Source: Hymenobacter cyanobacteriorum
GTDB lineage: Bacteria; Bacteroidota; Bacteroidia; Cytophagales; Hymenobacteraceae
DNA: 64,000 nucleotides
Reading direction: 5' to 3'
Assembly (NCBI RefSeq): GCF_022631375.1
Contig: NZ_JALBGC010000001.1
Span: forward strand, 1,116,001-1,180,000
Shown: positions 17,104 to 26,476 of the stretch, one piece after another
How the letters are laid out: each line of letters opens with the position of its first letter
How positions within the stretch are numbered: position 1 is the first letter of the stretch
Translations under genes and position numbers: made by a program
Notes under the pieces: generated by a model
Database searches by the model: none
The model's input: the letters and a program-made list of their open reading frames with translations, nothing else
Told to the model about the DNA's origin: nothing

Positions 17104-18435
17104 ATGCAAATTGCCGCCCGCCATTCGTCGTCCTGGCTGTTCCGCCTGCTGGGCCTGCTGCTGCTCACGCTGCTCGGGCTGCTGGTGGCATTCGGAGCCC
17201 AGGCCCACCCCATGCCCAACTCGGTGGTGCTGCTCGACCTGCACCCCACCGGCGTGGGTGCCGAGCTGCAGCTGCCGCTTGGCGAGCTGCAGGCCGCTTT
17301 CGGCCACGACGTGGCCCAGCACCCCGAAACGCTGGTGGCCCGCCTCGGCCCCGAGCTGCGCGCCTACCTCGCGCAACACGTCCGCTCCAGCAGCCCCAAC
17401 GGCCGCCCCTGGGCCGTGGCCGTGCGCGACCTGCATGTGCACGCCGCCGAGCAAACCGCCACCGGCCCCTACCAGGAGCTCACCGCCCGCCTCTGGCTAA
17501 CCCCTGCCGAAGGCGAAAGCCCCCGCGCTTTCACGCTGAACTACGACGTGATTGTGCACCAGGTCGTGACGCACATGGCGCTGGTATCGGTGCGGCGCGA
17601 CTGGGAAATGGGCCGCGTCGGGCCCGACGAAGCGCCCATCGAAATCGGTGTCATTAGGCTCGATGTCGTCAACAACGTCATTCCGCCGTTGGATATCCGC
17701 CCGGCGGGCGGGGGCTGGTGGGCCGGCTTCAAAGGCATGGTGGCGCTGGGCCTGCGCCACATCGCCGAGGGCACCGACCACCTACTGTTTCTGCTGCTGC
17801 TGCTGCTGCCCGCGCCGCTGCTATTGAACAAGGCCCGGGGTTGGGGCCGCTTCGGCGGCGTGCGCTACAGCCTGGGGCGGTTGCTGCAGGTCGTCACGGC
17901 CTTCACGCTGGGGCACTCGCTCACGCTGCTGGCCGGCGCGCTGGGCTGGCTGCGGCTACCCAGCCAGCCGGTCGAAATCCTGATTGCGGTGTCCATCCTC
18001 GTATCGGCAGTTCACGCCTTACGGCCGCTGTTTCCGGGGCGCGAAACGTGGGTAGCGGCGGGCTTTGGGCTGGTGCACGGCCTGGCCTTCGCCAGCACGC
18101 TGGCCGAGCTGCAGCTGCCGGCCGGCCCCATGGCCCTCAGCATTCTAGGCTTCAACCTCGGCATCGAGCTGATGCAGCTATTCGTCATCGCCCTCACCAT
18201 GCCCTGGCTGCTGCTACTTAGCCACACGCGCTACTACCCCGCCGTGCGCGTGGCCGGGGCGCTGGCCGCCGCCGTGGCCGCCCTGGCCTGGCTTACGGAG
18301 CGCATTTTCAACCAGGCCAACCCGCTTTCGGCCCTAGTGGCCCGGGTAGCGCATTTCGCGCCGTGGCTGCTGGCCGCTTTAGCGGCGGTTGCGCTGCTGA
18401 GTTTCTGGCAGCAGCGCAGGAATCAGCTGGCGTAG
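17104..18435 (+). CDS. HupE/UreJ-like multi-pass membrane protein
   Basis: The 443-residue protein starts with a signal sequence, then a soluble extracytoplasmic domain (about 35-190, HPMPNSVVLLDLHP...). The C-terminal half has six or seven TM helices with the HupE/UreJ_2 signature LRHIAEGTDHLLFLLLLLL, TLGHSLTLL and GFGLVHGLAFASTL. HupE/UreJ proteins are linked to nickel or cobalt uptake because of their His-rich helices. No hydrogenase or urease gene is nearby, so the substrate is open. The 286-bp gap upstream (16818-17103) shows no gene. Confidence 0.88.
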   Translation: MQIAARHSSSWLFRLLGLLLLTLLGLLVAFGAQAHPMPNSVVLLDLHPTGVGAELQLPLGELQAAFGHDVAQHPETLVARLGPELRAYLAQHVRSSSPNGRPWAVAVRDLHVHAAEQTATGPYQELTARLWLTPAEGESPRAFTLNYDVIVHQVVTHMALVSVRRDWEMGRVGPDEAPIEIGVIRLDVVNNVIPPLDIRPAGGGWWAGFKGMVALGLRHIAEGTDHLLFLLLLLLPAPLLLNKARGWGRFGGVRYSLGRLLQVVTAFTLGHSLTLLAGALGWLRLPSQPVEILIAVSILVSAVHALRPLFPGRETWVAAGFGLVHGLAFASTLAELQLPAGPMALSILGFNLGIELMQLFVIALTMPWLLLLSHTRYYPAVRVAGALAAAVAALAWLTERIFNQANPLSALVARVAHFAPWLLAALAAVALLSFWQQRRNQLA

Positions 18436-18436
18436 C

Positions 18437-18517
18437 TGTAGCGTGGACTCTGCGAGTCCGCGCCCAAACGAACGACACATCTCCACACAGGCGCTGACTC
18501 GCAGAGTCCACGCTACA
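18437..18517. repeat. Inverted repeat, family B
   Basis: Arms 18437-18458 and 18496-18517 are perfect complements of 22 bp; the core is GTGGACTCTGCGAGTC. Sequence is unrelated to family A. It lies 3 bp after the HupE-like stop codon and ends 13 bp before the DUF3500 gene, so it fills nearly the whole gap. Confidence 0.95.
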
Positions 18518-18530
18518 ACTCCCCTATCTC

Positions 18531-19943
18531 ATGAACCGATACCTTCTCGCAGCGCCCCTGCTCATCGCCGCCCCGGCCTTCAACCGGGTGCTCGAATTCT
18601 TCGCCCCGCCGCCCCCGGCCGAATACGCCGTGCGCCCCGCCGCCGTGCAGATGCCCGCCGCGCCCGCCGCAGCCAAAGCCCTGAAAGGCACCCAAGCCAC
18701 CGCTTCCGTGACCGACGTGGTGAATGCCGCCAACGCCTTCATCGCCACGCTTAGCACCGCCCAGCAGGCCACTTTGCTGCAGGCTTTCAATTCCACCACC
18801 GTCACCAAATGGTCGAACCTGCCGGTGAACTCCACCAACCGCATCGGCCTGCGGCTCGATGGCCTCACCGCTGCCCAGCAGACGGCCGCGCTGGCCGTGG
18901 TGCAGGCCGCCACCGGCACCGTGGCGGGCGACGGCTTCAACGAGATTCAGCAGATTCGGGCAGCCGACGATAACCTGGCGGCCAACGGCGGCGGCTCGGC
19001 CTACGGCAGCGGCGTGTACCTCATTGCTTTCCTGGGCACGCCCAGCACCACCGGCACCTGGATGCTGCAGTTCGGCGGCCACCACCTGGCCACCAACATC
19101 ACCTACGGCAACGGCACCGTGACGGGGGCCTCGCCCAAGTTCGAGGGCGTGGAGCCGCTCACCTTCACCACGGCCAACGCCAACGTGCTCCCCACCGGCA
19201 CGGTGTGCGCCCCGCTCTCGAACGAAGGCACCGCCATGCTGGCCATGCTCAACGGCCTCACCGCCGCCCAGAAAACCACCGCCAAGCTCAGCCAGACGTT
19301 CAACGACGTGGTGCTCGGGCCCAACGGCAACGGGCAGTTTCCGGCCACCAAAGTGGGCCTGGCCGTGAGCACGCTCAGCGCCGCCCAGCAGCAGCTAGTG
19401 GTGGATGCCATGCGCCCCTGGGTGCAGGACTCCGACGATGCCACCGCCGTCAGCCTGCTCGCCACCTACACCAGCCAACTGGCCGGCACCTACATCGCCT
19501 ACTCGGGCACCGGCAACCTCACCGCGCAATCCGACTACGTGCGCATCGACGGCCCCAACGTCTGGATTGAGTTCGTGTGCCAGGGCGGCGTCGTGTACCA
19601 GAGCCAGATTCACTACCACACCGTGTGGCGCGACCGCGCCCGCGACTACGGCGGCAACTTCTACACCACCGTCACGGGCACCAAAGCCGCCGAAGCTGCC
19701 CGCCTCTTCTCGGTGTATCCGAACCCGCTGCCCGCCGGCCAGGCCCTGCAGGTGCAGCTCGCCACGCCCGCCTTCGCCGCCACCTACACCCTGCGCAACG
19801 CCCTGGGCCAGGCCGTGCTCACCCGCACCTTCGCCGGCAGCGCCGCCGAAGTACCCCTGAACAGCCTCGCGCCCGGCCTCTACCTGCTCAGCGTGCAGGC
19901 CGACGGCCAGGCCCCCGCCACCCAGCGCGTCACGGTGCAGTAA
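18531..19943 (+). CDS. DUF3500 secreted protein with T9SS sorting domain
   Basis: The 470-residue protein begins MNRYLLAAPLLIAAPAF, a weak signal peptide. Residues about 60-380 match the DUF3500 pattern seen in Bacteroidota and other phyla (GTWMLQFGGHHLATNITY, LSNEGTAMLAMLNGL, WIEFVCQGG...SQIHYHTVWRD). The function of DUF3500 is unknown. The C-terminal 75 residues (LFSVYPNPLPAGQALQVQ to the end, VQRVTVQ-like) form a type A T9SS sorting domain, so the protein is exported and either surface-attached or released. No secretion genes are nearby. Confidence 0.9.
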   Translation: MNRYLLAAPLLIAAPAFNRVLEFFAPPPPAEYAVRPAAVQMPAAPAAAKALKGTQATASVTDVVNAANAFIATLSTAQQATLLQAFNSTTVTKWSNLPVNSTNRIGLRLDGLTAAQQTAALAVVQAATGTVAGDGFNEIQQIRAADDNLAANGGGSAYGSGVYLIAFLGTPSTTGTWMLQFGGHHLATNITYGNGTVTGASPKFEGVEPLTFTTANANVLPTGTVCAPLSNEGTAMLAMLNGLTAAQKTTAKLSQTFNDVVLGPNGNGQFPATKVGLAVSTLSAAQQQLVVDAMRPWVQDSDDATAVSLLATYTSQLAGTYIAYSGTGNLTAQSDYVRIDGPNVWIEFVCQGGVVYQSQIHYHTVWRDRARDYGGNFYTTVTGTKAAEAARLFSVYPNPLPAGQALQVQLATPAFAATYTLRNALGQAVLTRTFAGSAAEVPLNSLAPGLYLLSVQADGQAPATQRVTVQ

Positions 19944-19964
19944 CTGCTGCCGTTGGTGCTACTA

Positions 19965-20006
19965 TAAAAAACGGCCCGTCCGGAGATTCCAGGCGGGCCG
20001 TTTTTG
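19965..20006. terminator. Bidirectional terminator between DUF3500 and epimerase genes
   Basis: A-tract, ACGGCCCG (19971-19978), loop, CGGGCCGT (19994-20001), then five T residues. A-tract and T-tract flank the stem on both sides, so it can end both the plus-strand DUF3500 transcript and the minus-strand epimerase transcript. Confidence 0.9.
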
Positions 20007-20024
20007 GTTGTTAGGAGCGTAGGG

Positions 20025-20951
20025 CTACTCCTTCTTTGCTTTTGCCGGGGCTTTGCTTTTGGCGTCGCGCCAGCTGAATTCGGGCTCGTAGCCCAACTCG
20101 CGGCGGGCCTTTTCGATAGAAAGCAGCGTTTCGTGGCGGCCCAGCTTTTTACGCACTTCCACCGTGGGGAATACTTCGGCCATCAGCTCGGCCGACGATT
20201 TCGACATCACGGTATCGGCGTTGGCGATGATGAAGGCGTGCATGCCGGTGGCCTGCCACTCCACGGCCTTGCGGATGGCCTGGGCCCCATCGCGGGCGTC
20301 GATGTAGGCCCACATGTTCCACTTGCGCTCCTGCGGGTCGTCGTTGTAGGCCGGGAATTTGGCGTAGTCGGCCGGCTCCATCACGTTGCTGAAGCGCAGG
20401 CCCACCAGCTTCATATCCGGCGTCTGGTAGCAGAACTGGCGGGCCATGTCCTCCATCAGAATCTTGGCTAGGGCGTAGGCGCTTTTGGCCCGCAGCGGGT
20501 AGTCCTCATCCACGGGCGCGTAGGGCGCTTTTTCATCAAACGGCTCGCCCAACGTGGTTTCGCTGCTGGCCCAGATTACGTTGCGAATGCCCAGTCGGCG
20601 CGCTGCCTCGAACACGTTGTAGGTACTCATCATGTTATTCTGAAACGTGTGGGCATCGGGGTACTGGCGCGGGGCCGGAATGGCCGCCAAGTGCACCACG
20701 GCGTCGAACGCCTGCGTGCCCACGCCTGCGTAAATCTCCTGGCCCACGGAGGACAGCGCATCCAGTGTCTGGCCAAAATCGGCGAGGTCGGCCACCATGT
20801 GGGGCACGCTTTTATCGGCCGCCACGGTGTCCACCACGAACACGTCGTAGCCGTGGGCCTGCAAATCGGCCACGCACACGCGGCCCAGCTTGCCGGTGCC
20901 GCCCGTCACGAGCACGCGCGGCCGGGTGGTTTGATTGGTTGGTTTCATCAA
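20025..20951 (-). CDS. NAD(P)-dependent epimerase/dehydratase (extended SDR)
   Basis: The 308-residue protein has the Rossmann motif VLVTGGTGKLGRVCVADL near the N-terminus, the AIPAPRQYPD segment, the serine of ASSETTLGE and the YALAK catalytic Tyr-Lys pair. This is an extended SDR of the NAD-dependent epimerase/dehydratase family; related proteins act on nucleotide sugars or uronic acids, but the substrate is not predictable here. A Lys/Ala-rich tail (KSKAPAKAKKE) follows. It has no operon partner. Confidence 0.9.
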   Translation of the reverse strand: MMKPTNQTTRPRVLVTGGTGKLGRVCVADLQAHGYDVFVVDTVAADKSVPHMVADLADFGQTLDALSSVGQEIYAGVGTQAFDAVVHLAAIPAPRQYPDAHTFQNNMMSTYNVFEAARRLGIRNVIWASSETTLGEPFDEKAPYAPVDEDYPLRAKSAYALAKILMEDMARQFCYQTPDMKLVGLRFSNVMEPADYAKFPAYNDDPQERKWNMWAYIDARDGAQAIRKAVEWQATGMHAFIIANADTVMSKSSAELMAEVFPTVEVRKKLGRHETLLSIEKARRELGYEPEFSWRDAKSKAPAKAKKE

Positions 20952-21056
20952 AAACGAATAAGGTGAAGGCTCCCTATACGGGCATCAAGGCCACTGGGCC
21001 GCCCCTAAACGGTTTTGACGTCGCGGACACGCGGACTACAAATTCCGCGCTACTGC

Positions 21057-23414
21057 CTAGCTCAACGTCAGCCCCTCGGCCGTGAAGCGCCGATAAATCC
21101 CAGCCAGAATCTCGCTTTTCGTGAGCTGCTCCTGCCGGATGTTGGTAATCCAGAACAGCACTTTCAGCTCGTACACCTGCCCGTTGATGCTGCTGAGCAG
21201 GATTTCGGGCGGCAGGTTGTGCATGGTGTAGGGGCTGGTTTTGATTTCCTCCTGAATGAGCTCGCGGGCCTTTTGCAGGTCGGTTTGCAGGTCGACGCCG
21301 GGGGCCAGCTTCAGCGACAGGTCGGTGCGGATGTGGTCGTTGGTGCGGGTCCAGTTGATGACGTGGTTGGAGAGCAGGTCGCCGTTGGGCACGATGATTT
21401 CCGAGCCCGTCACCGACGTGAGCTTGCTCGACCGAATCCCGATATCCTGCACCCGGCCCGATTTCCCGGCCACCTCAATGAAGTCGCCGACGTGAAACGG
21501 CCGCTCAAAAATCAGGATGATGCCCGACACCAGGTTGTTCACGATGCTCTGCAAGCCCAGGCCGATGCCCACGCTGAGCGCCCCGAACACGATGGCGATT
21601 TTGCTCAGCGGCAGGCCCGTGGCGGCCGTGGCCAGCGCGAAGCCCACCAGCACCAGCAGCAGCCGCAGCGCCACCAGCCACGAGCCGCGCCGCCGCGCGT
21701 CGGAGCTGTCGTCGCTCACCTCGCCAAAAAAGTAGCCGATGTAGCGCTGCAGCAGCGCCGAAACGTAGAGAATGAGGAAGAACAGCAGGATGTTGCCGAA
21801 CGTGAAAACAGTGCTGCCGATGGTGTGCGGGGCCGTCAGGGCGTGCTCGAAGAAGCCGTAGATGGCGTTGTACACGTTCAGGTTGGAGGTGAACACCACC
21901 AGCCAGAGCGCGCCGGCCAGCACCGTGAGCAGGCGCATGAGCTGGGGCTCAATCTTGTCGTAGTCGAAGGCCGCCGTATCGCCCTCGCTGCCTCGGCTGC
22001 ACAGGATTTGGAGGTGAAACGCCTCGGTGAACGACTCGATAAACACCGCCAGCCCGATGCCCTGCGTGAGCCCGAAAATGGCCGCCGTGCTGAACATCTT
22101 GGCCAGGCTCAACCGCCCCACCACGTTGCAGATGATGGCCAGGCCATTGAGCCCGATGAACAGCCAGGTGATGGGAATGAGGAAGCGCATCTGGGCCAGC
22201 GTGGCGCGCAGCCGCCACAGCAGCAGCGCCCCCACGCCCACGGCCAGCGCATTGAGGCCCAGCAGGCCCCAGCGCGCCAGCAGGCCGGTGGCGGCGTTGG
22301 CATTCATCACGCTCAGCCCCACAAAAAACGCCACCAGCCCCAGCCAGTACCCAAAAAACCGGCGCGGCCAGCTCCGCGCAAACACCGCCGTGAGGGCCAC
22401 CAGCAGCAGCAGCTGCAGCAGCGCCAGGTAGATGGGCGGCGGGTGCAGCTCCAGGGCCGGCGCGAGGCTGAACATCACCACCAGCGTGGCCGCCACGGGC
22501 CCCGGCCGCAGGTAGCGAAACGGCTCGGTGATGGCCAGCTCCTGCTTGCGGGCCCGGCGGTAGTTGAAGGACACCCAGCCGTAGAACACCAGCCCGATGA
22601 GAGCCATGTAGGCCCAGTTGTCCCAGTTGTTGGCGAAGTAGAAGTTGATGATTTCGCGGCGGTACTGGCCGGCTTTGCGGGCCTTGGGGTCGGCGGGAGG
22701 GGCGGGCATGGCGCCGGCTTCCCACAGCGGCGGGTAGTTGAGCTTGGCCGTGGTGCGGCTGTAGCGGCGCAGCTGGTCGCCCACCTCGTCCTGCAATTCC
22801 ATGCCCTGGATGTAGCTGGCCGCCACCTGCGTCTGCAGCTGCTTCACCTTGAGCAACCGCTTCGCCAGCAGGCCACCAATGCGCTGCTGCCGCGCCAGCA
22901 GCGCCGAATCGGAGCGCTCCAGGGCCAGCTCGGTGACATCGGGGTTAGCGCGGCGCGGAGGCGGCGGGGCAATGGTGTTGAGCTTGGTTTGCATGGCGGC
23001 CAACTGCGTGTGTGCACCGGCCAGCGCCGTGCGCCAGTCGGCCAGTTGCTCCTGCAGCGTCACCAGCATCAGCTGGCACATCTGCAGCTGCTTGATGTCG
23101 ACCACTTCGCCCTTCTGCTTGAGGGTGTACTGAATGGCCTTGAGGTTCTCCACCACGTCGGGCAAGTCCTCGGCCAGGCCACGCGTATCGAACACCTTGC
23201 GCACCTGCCCCGAAATACCGCTAAGCGTAGTGTAGCCCACTTCGAGGCGGTACGAATCGTCGCGGGCCACGGTGGTATCCACGGCCATGCTGTCTTCCTT
23301 GACAACCGTGCTTTGAGCCTGGGCCGGAGCCACGGCCAGCAGCCCCAGCAGCAGCGGAAGCAGACAGGTTATTATCGACTTTACGAAAGCAGGCAAGGGA
23401 TTTAGAACGGGCAT
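21057..23414 (-). CDS. MscS-family mechanosensitive ion channel (large, multi-TM)
   Basis: The 785-residue protein has a signal peptide (MPVLNPLPAFVKSIITCLLPLL...AQA), an extracytoplasmic helical domain (about 30-230) and about ten TM helices. The conserved MscS pore and cytoplasmic motifs are in the C-terminal third: GALSVGIGLGLQSIVNNLVSG (about 600-625), ERPFHVGDFIEV and VPNGDLLSNHVINWT. It resembles the long MscK/YbiO class more than small MscS. It should release solutes on hypo-osmotic shock. A -7-like TACTTTTC lies upstream at 23439-23432. Confidence 0.93.
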   Translation of the reverse strand: MPVLNPLPAFVKSIITCLLPLLLGLLAVAPAQAQSTVVKEDSMAVDTTVARDDSYRLEVGYTTLSGISGQVRKVFDTRGLAEDLPDVVENLKAIQYTLKQKGEVVDIKQLQMCQLMLVTLQEQLADWRTALAGAHTQLAAMQTKLNTIAPPPPRRANPDVTELALERSDSALLARQQRIGGLLAKRLLKVKQLQTQVAASYIQGMELQDEVGDQLRRYSRTTAKLNYPPLWEAGAMPAPPADPKARKAGQYRREIINFYFANNWDNWAYMALIGLVFYGWVSFNYRRARKQELAITEPFRYLRPGPVAATLVVMFSLAPALELHPPPIYLALLQLLLLVALTAVFARSWPRRFFGYWLGLVAFFVGLSVMNANAATGLLARWGLLGLNALAVGVGALLLWRLRATLAQMRFLIPITWLFIGLNGLAIICNVVGRLSLAKMFSTAAIFGLTQGIGLAVFIESFTEAFHLQILCSRGSEGDTAAFDYDKIEPQLMRLLTVLAGALWLVVFTSNLNVYNAIYGFFEHALTAPHTIGSTVFTFGNILLFFLILYVSALLQRYIGYFFGEVSDDSSDARRRGSWLVALRLLLVLVGFALATAATGLPLSKIAIVFGALSVGIGLGLQSIVNNLVSGIILIFERPFHVGDFIEVAGKSGRVQDIGIRSSKLTSVTGSEIIVPNGDLLSNHVINWTRTNDHIRTDLSLKLAPGVDLQTDLQKARELIQEEIKTSPYTMHNLPPEILLSSINGQVYELKVLFWITNIRQEQLTKSEILAGIYRRFTAEGLTLS

Positions 23415-23828
23415 ACTGGAGCTTTAGGCCGGAAAAGTACGCCCCGAATGATGGGAAAAGCCGGCCCGAATTTCAGCAAAAGATGCAGCCCGGCGTTCTG
23501 CCGCCGAACGGGGGAATTGCATCGACCGGGCCACCCAGCATGCGCCAGCGCAGCTCCTACTGCTGCAACATGAGGAGTTGGGGTAGAAATTCACTATCTG
23601 CACCGGCCGAACCCAACCAAGCATTACAAACCGATGCTTTGCGCAAGCAGCGCCGGAAGCGTTTCGCTTTCAACGGGCATTTTATACCGCTCACCATCTG
23701 AATTCATATGTTTATCCGATATTTAACCTTCTTCCCTCGCGCTGACCTGCTGACTACCGCCCTTTCGCGTGCCCGCTGCTCTTTGCGGCGGGCTGCGCTG
23801 CCAGTGTCTTTTCCACTCAGTTTGTCTG
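23415..23828. other. Intergenic region between divergent MscS and hybrid kinase genes
   Basis: No convincing gene is seen in these 414 bp; the short open frames lack composition and homology signs. It must hold the promoters of both divergent genes. A -7-like TACTTTTC (minus strand, 23439-23432) fits the MscS gene. On the plus side an AT-rich stretch occurs around 23700-23730. Confidence 0.6.
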
Positions 23829-26351
23829 ATGCAGCCTTCCCACTCAACCGCCTCTGCAGACCAGGCCATACCCGCCGATGCTCCATCGGGCGAGGCGCAG
23901 CTGCGGGCCGCGCTGGCCGCCGCCGAAGCCCGCGCCAATGCCCTGGCCGAGCAGCTGGCCGCCGCCAACAGCCGGGCCGAACGCCTCGAACAGCAGCTCG
24001 CGGCCCGCACCCAGGCCGAGCAGCAGCACGCCAGGCAGTGCACTTTTTATGAGCTGGTGCTGGAACATCTGCCGGTATCGGTGGCGGTTATCGATACAGA
24101 ATTTCGCTACGTGTTTGCCAACCAGCTGGGCGTGTCCGACCCCGTGGCCCGGCAGCAGTACCGGGGCCAGACGGTGCAGGCGCTGAGCGAGTTGCTGCAG
24201 CGTCCGGCCGACATCGTGGCGCGGCGCCAGGCCTACCTGGAGCAGGCCCGGGCCGAGCAGCGCGCCCTCAGCTGGGAAGAAACCGTGGTGCAGGCCGACC
24301 GCCAGTACAGCATGCTGATTAACATTGCCCCGATACTGGACGCGGATAACCAGCCGCAATACTTCATCATGACCGGCCTCGACATCACAGCGCGCAAGCT
24401 GGCCGAGGAGCTGGTGGCCCGGCAGCGCGAGTTCTACGAAGCCATTCTCAACCACCTGCCGGTGCAGCTTGTGGTGTTCGATGCCGAGCAGCGCTTCCTG
24501 TTCGTGAACCCGGCGGCCGTGGCCAGCCCCGCCTTCCGCCAGCAGATGCTGGACCTCACGCACGCCGAATTTCTGACCCTGAGCGGCCGCCCCCCGGCTC
24601 AGTTGGAAGAGCGCGAGGCCCACTTCCGCCGCGCTGTGCAAACCGGCGAAGCCATCGGTTGGGAGGAAGATGCCACCACCGCCCAGGGCCCACGGCGCAT
24701 GCTGCGCGGCCTCAAAGCCGTGTACGATGCCGCCGGTGCGGTGCTGCTGGTGGTGGGTTCCAGCATCGACATCACCGAGCGCTACGAGGCCGAGGAGCAG
24801 CACCGCAAAACCGAGGTGCAGCTGCGCGCCCAGCAGCAGTTTATCCGCCTGATTGTGGACGCGCTGCCCAATGTGGTGTACGTCATCACGGCCGCGGGCG
24901 AGGTCAAATTTCGCAATGCCGCCTTCACGGTCCTGGCGGCTCAAAGCCAGCACATGCGGCCACCGGCCGAGCAGAGCGAGGCGGTGCGGGCCCAGATGGC
25001 AAAAATCGCCGCTTGGCGCAACTGGGTGCTCGACACCGGCCAGTCGCTCGACGCAGAGCTGGCGCTGCTGCTGAACTCGGGCAGCATTTGCCACCTGCGG
25101 GTGCACATGTCGCCCTTTCCGCAGCCCGAAAGCGGCACCGACGTGCTGGTGGTGAGTACCGACATTACCGCCCTCAAAGAAGCCAACCAGGTGGCCGAGG
25201 CCAATTCGCAGGCCAAAGAAGCATTCCTAGCCCGCATGAGCCACGAAATCCGCACGCCGCTCAACGGCATCCTGGGCATGGTGCAGTTGCTGCGCAAAAT
25301 GCCGCTCACGCCGGTGCAGCATGAGTATTTGAGCATTATGCAGCGCTCGGGCCGCCACCTGCTGACGCTGATAAACGACGTGCTCGACCTGGCTAAAATC
25401 ACCGCCCACCACCTGGCCCTCGACGCCGCGCCCTTCGACTTGGGCGCGCTGTTGCAGGGGGCCAGCGAAATCGTGGCGTCGCTGGCCGAGCAGAAAGGAC
25501 TGTCGCTGACGTTGGAACCCGCGCTGCCCCCCGGCCAGCCGCTGCTGGGCGATGCCTACCGCCTGCAGCAAATCCTGCTCAACCTGCTTTCCAACGCCAT
25601 CAAGTTCACCGAGCGGGGCAGCGTGCGCCTGGGCGTGGCCCTGCTGCCCGGCCCCCCCGAGGCCCAACGCCTGCGCTTCTGGGTGCAGGACACCGGCTCC
25701 GGCATCGCCCCCGAGCAGCAGGAGCGCATTTTCGAGTCGTTCGCCCAGGCCGCCTCCGGCCCCAACGCCCGGTTCGACGGCACGGGCCTGGGGCTGGCCA
25801 TCACCGAGCAGCTGGTGAGGCAAATGGGTGGCACGCTGCTGCTGTGCAGCCAGCCCGGCGCAGGCTCCACGTTTTCCTTTGTGCTTAGCCTGCCGCTCGC
25901 GCCGGCCGCCCCCACAGCGCCGGCCGTTGCGGCCGAAGCGCCCGCCACCTACGAGGCGTTGCGCGGCCTGCGCGTGCTGCTGGCCGAAGACAACGTGGTG
26001 AACCAGCTGATTGCGCGGGCCCTGCTCGAATACTGGGGCGTGGAGGTGCACACCGCCGGCACCGGCACCGAGGCCCTAGCCCAGCTCACCACCCACGATT
26101 TCGACGCTGCCTTGCTCGACATTCACATGCCCGGCCTGAGTGGCGTGGAAGTAGCTATGGCCCTGCGCCGCCATGCCCACTTCGGACGCGCCGCTACGCC
26201 GCTCATCGCCCTCACCGCCAATGCTTTCGATACCGACCGCGCCGCTTACCTCAATGCGGGCATGAATGGCTGCGTCACCAAGCCCTTCGAGGAAGCCGAG
26301 CTGTGCGACTGGCTTCTGCGCCTGACGCGGCGCGGACCTACCACGGCGTAA
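23829..26351 (+). CDS. PAS-domain hybrid sensor histidine kinase with C-terminal receiver
   Basis: The 840-residue cytoplasmic protein starts MQPSHSTASAD, has an Ala/Gln/Glu-rich coiled coil (about 15-75), then three PAS domains beginning at LEHLPVSVAVIDTEFRY (about 77), LNHLPVQLVVFDAEQRF (about 205) and VDALPNVVYVITAAGEV (about 342). A HisKA domain carries His472 in MSHEIRTPLNG. The HATPase has N, G1 and G2 boxes (LLNLLSNAIKFT, VQDTGSGI, GTGLGLAI). A receiver (about 715-830) has phospho-acceptor Asp764 in LLDIHMPG and Lys in TKPF. No TM helix is seen, so it senses an internal signal. No partner regulator or HPt is adjacent. Confidence 0.95.
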   Translation: MQPSHSTASADQAIPADAPSGEAQLRAALAAAEARANALAEQLAAANSRAERLEQQLAARTQAEQQHARQCTFYELVLEHLPVSVAVIDTEFRYVFANQLGVSDPVARQQYRGQTVQALSELLQRPADIVARRQAYLEQARAEQRALSWEETVVQADRQYSMLINIAPILDADNQPQYFIMTGLDITARKLAEELVARQREFYEAILNHLPVQLVVFDAEQRFLFVNPAAVASPAFRQQMLDLTHAEFLTLSGRPPAQLEEREAHFRRAVQTGEAIGWEEDATTAQGPRRMLRGLKAVYDAAGAVLLVVGSSIDITERYEAEEQHRKTEVQLRAQQQFIRLIVDALPNVVYVITAAGEVKFRNAAFTVLAAQSQHMRPPAEQSEAVRAQMAKIAAWRNWVLDTGQSLDAELALLLNSGSICHLRVHMSPFPQPESGTDVLVVSTDITALKEANQVAEANSQAKEAFLARMSHEIRTPLNGILGMVQLLRKMPLTPVQHEYLSIMQRSGRHLLTLINDVLDLAKITAHHLALDAAPFDLGALLQGASEIVASLAEQKGLSLTLEPALPPGQPLLGDAYRLQQILLNLLSNAIKFTERGSVRLGVALLPGPPEAQRLRFWVQDTGSGIAPEQQERIFESFAQAASGPNARFDGTGLGLAITEQLVRQMGGTLLLCSQPGAGSTFSFVLSLPLAPAAPTAPAVAAEAPATYEALRGLRVLLAEDNVVNQLIARALLEYWGVEVHTAGTGTEALAQLTTHDFDAALLDIHMPGLSGVEVAMALRRHAHFGRAATPLIALTANAFDTDRAAYLNAGMNGCVTKPFEEAELCDWLLRLTRRGPTTA

Positions 26352-26411
26352 GCGCTGGGCGCAGGCTTGAGTAGTAGGGTGTTCCTAATTGAAGCTTACG
26401 CACCCCGCCCA

Positions 26412-26439
26412 GGCGCGGACTCGCAGCGTCCGCGCTACA
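26412..26439. repeat. Solitary half of a family B repeat
   Basis: GCGCGGACTCGCAGCGTCCG followed by CGCTACA matches the right arm of the family B copies at 36045 and 18496. No complementary left arm is seen within the 26352-26411 gap, so this is a single arm or a decayed element. Confidence 0.7.
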
Positions 26440-26476
26440 TTGCAACGCTTGCCATGTTATCCCGTCTGTCTCTGCT

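Noticed and set aside
21018..21056. Possible decayed family B element (GCGGACTACAAATTCCGCGC region) near the MscS stop
   Set aside because: Only short matches to the family B arms and no long inverted partner, so evidence is too weak.
21015..23405. 796-codon plus-strand frame opposite MscS
   Set aside because: Antisense shadow; Gln/His/Arg-rich without any motif.
23483..23701. 72-codon plus-strand frame in the gap before the hybrid kinase
   Set aside because: No signal, motif or sensible composition; overlapping frames in both directions look equally random.
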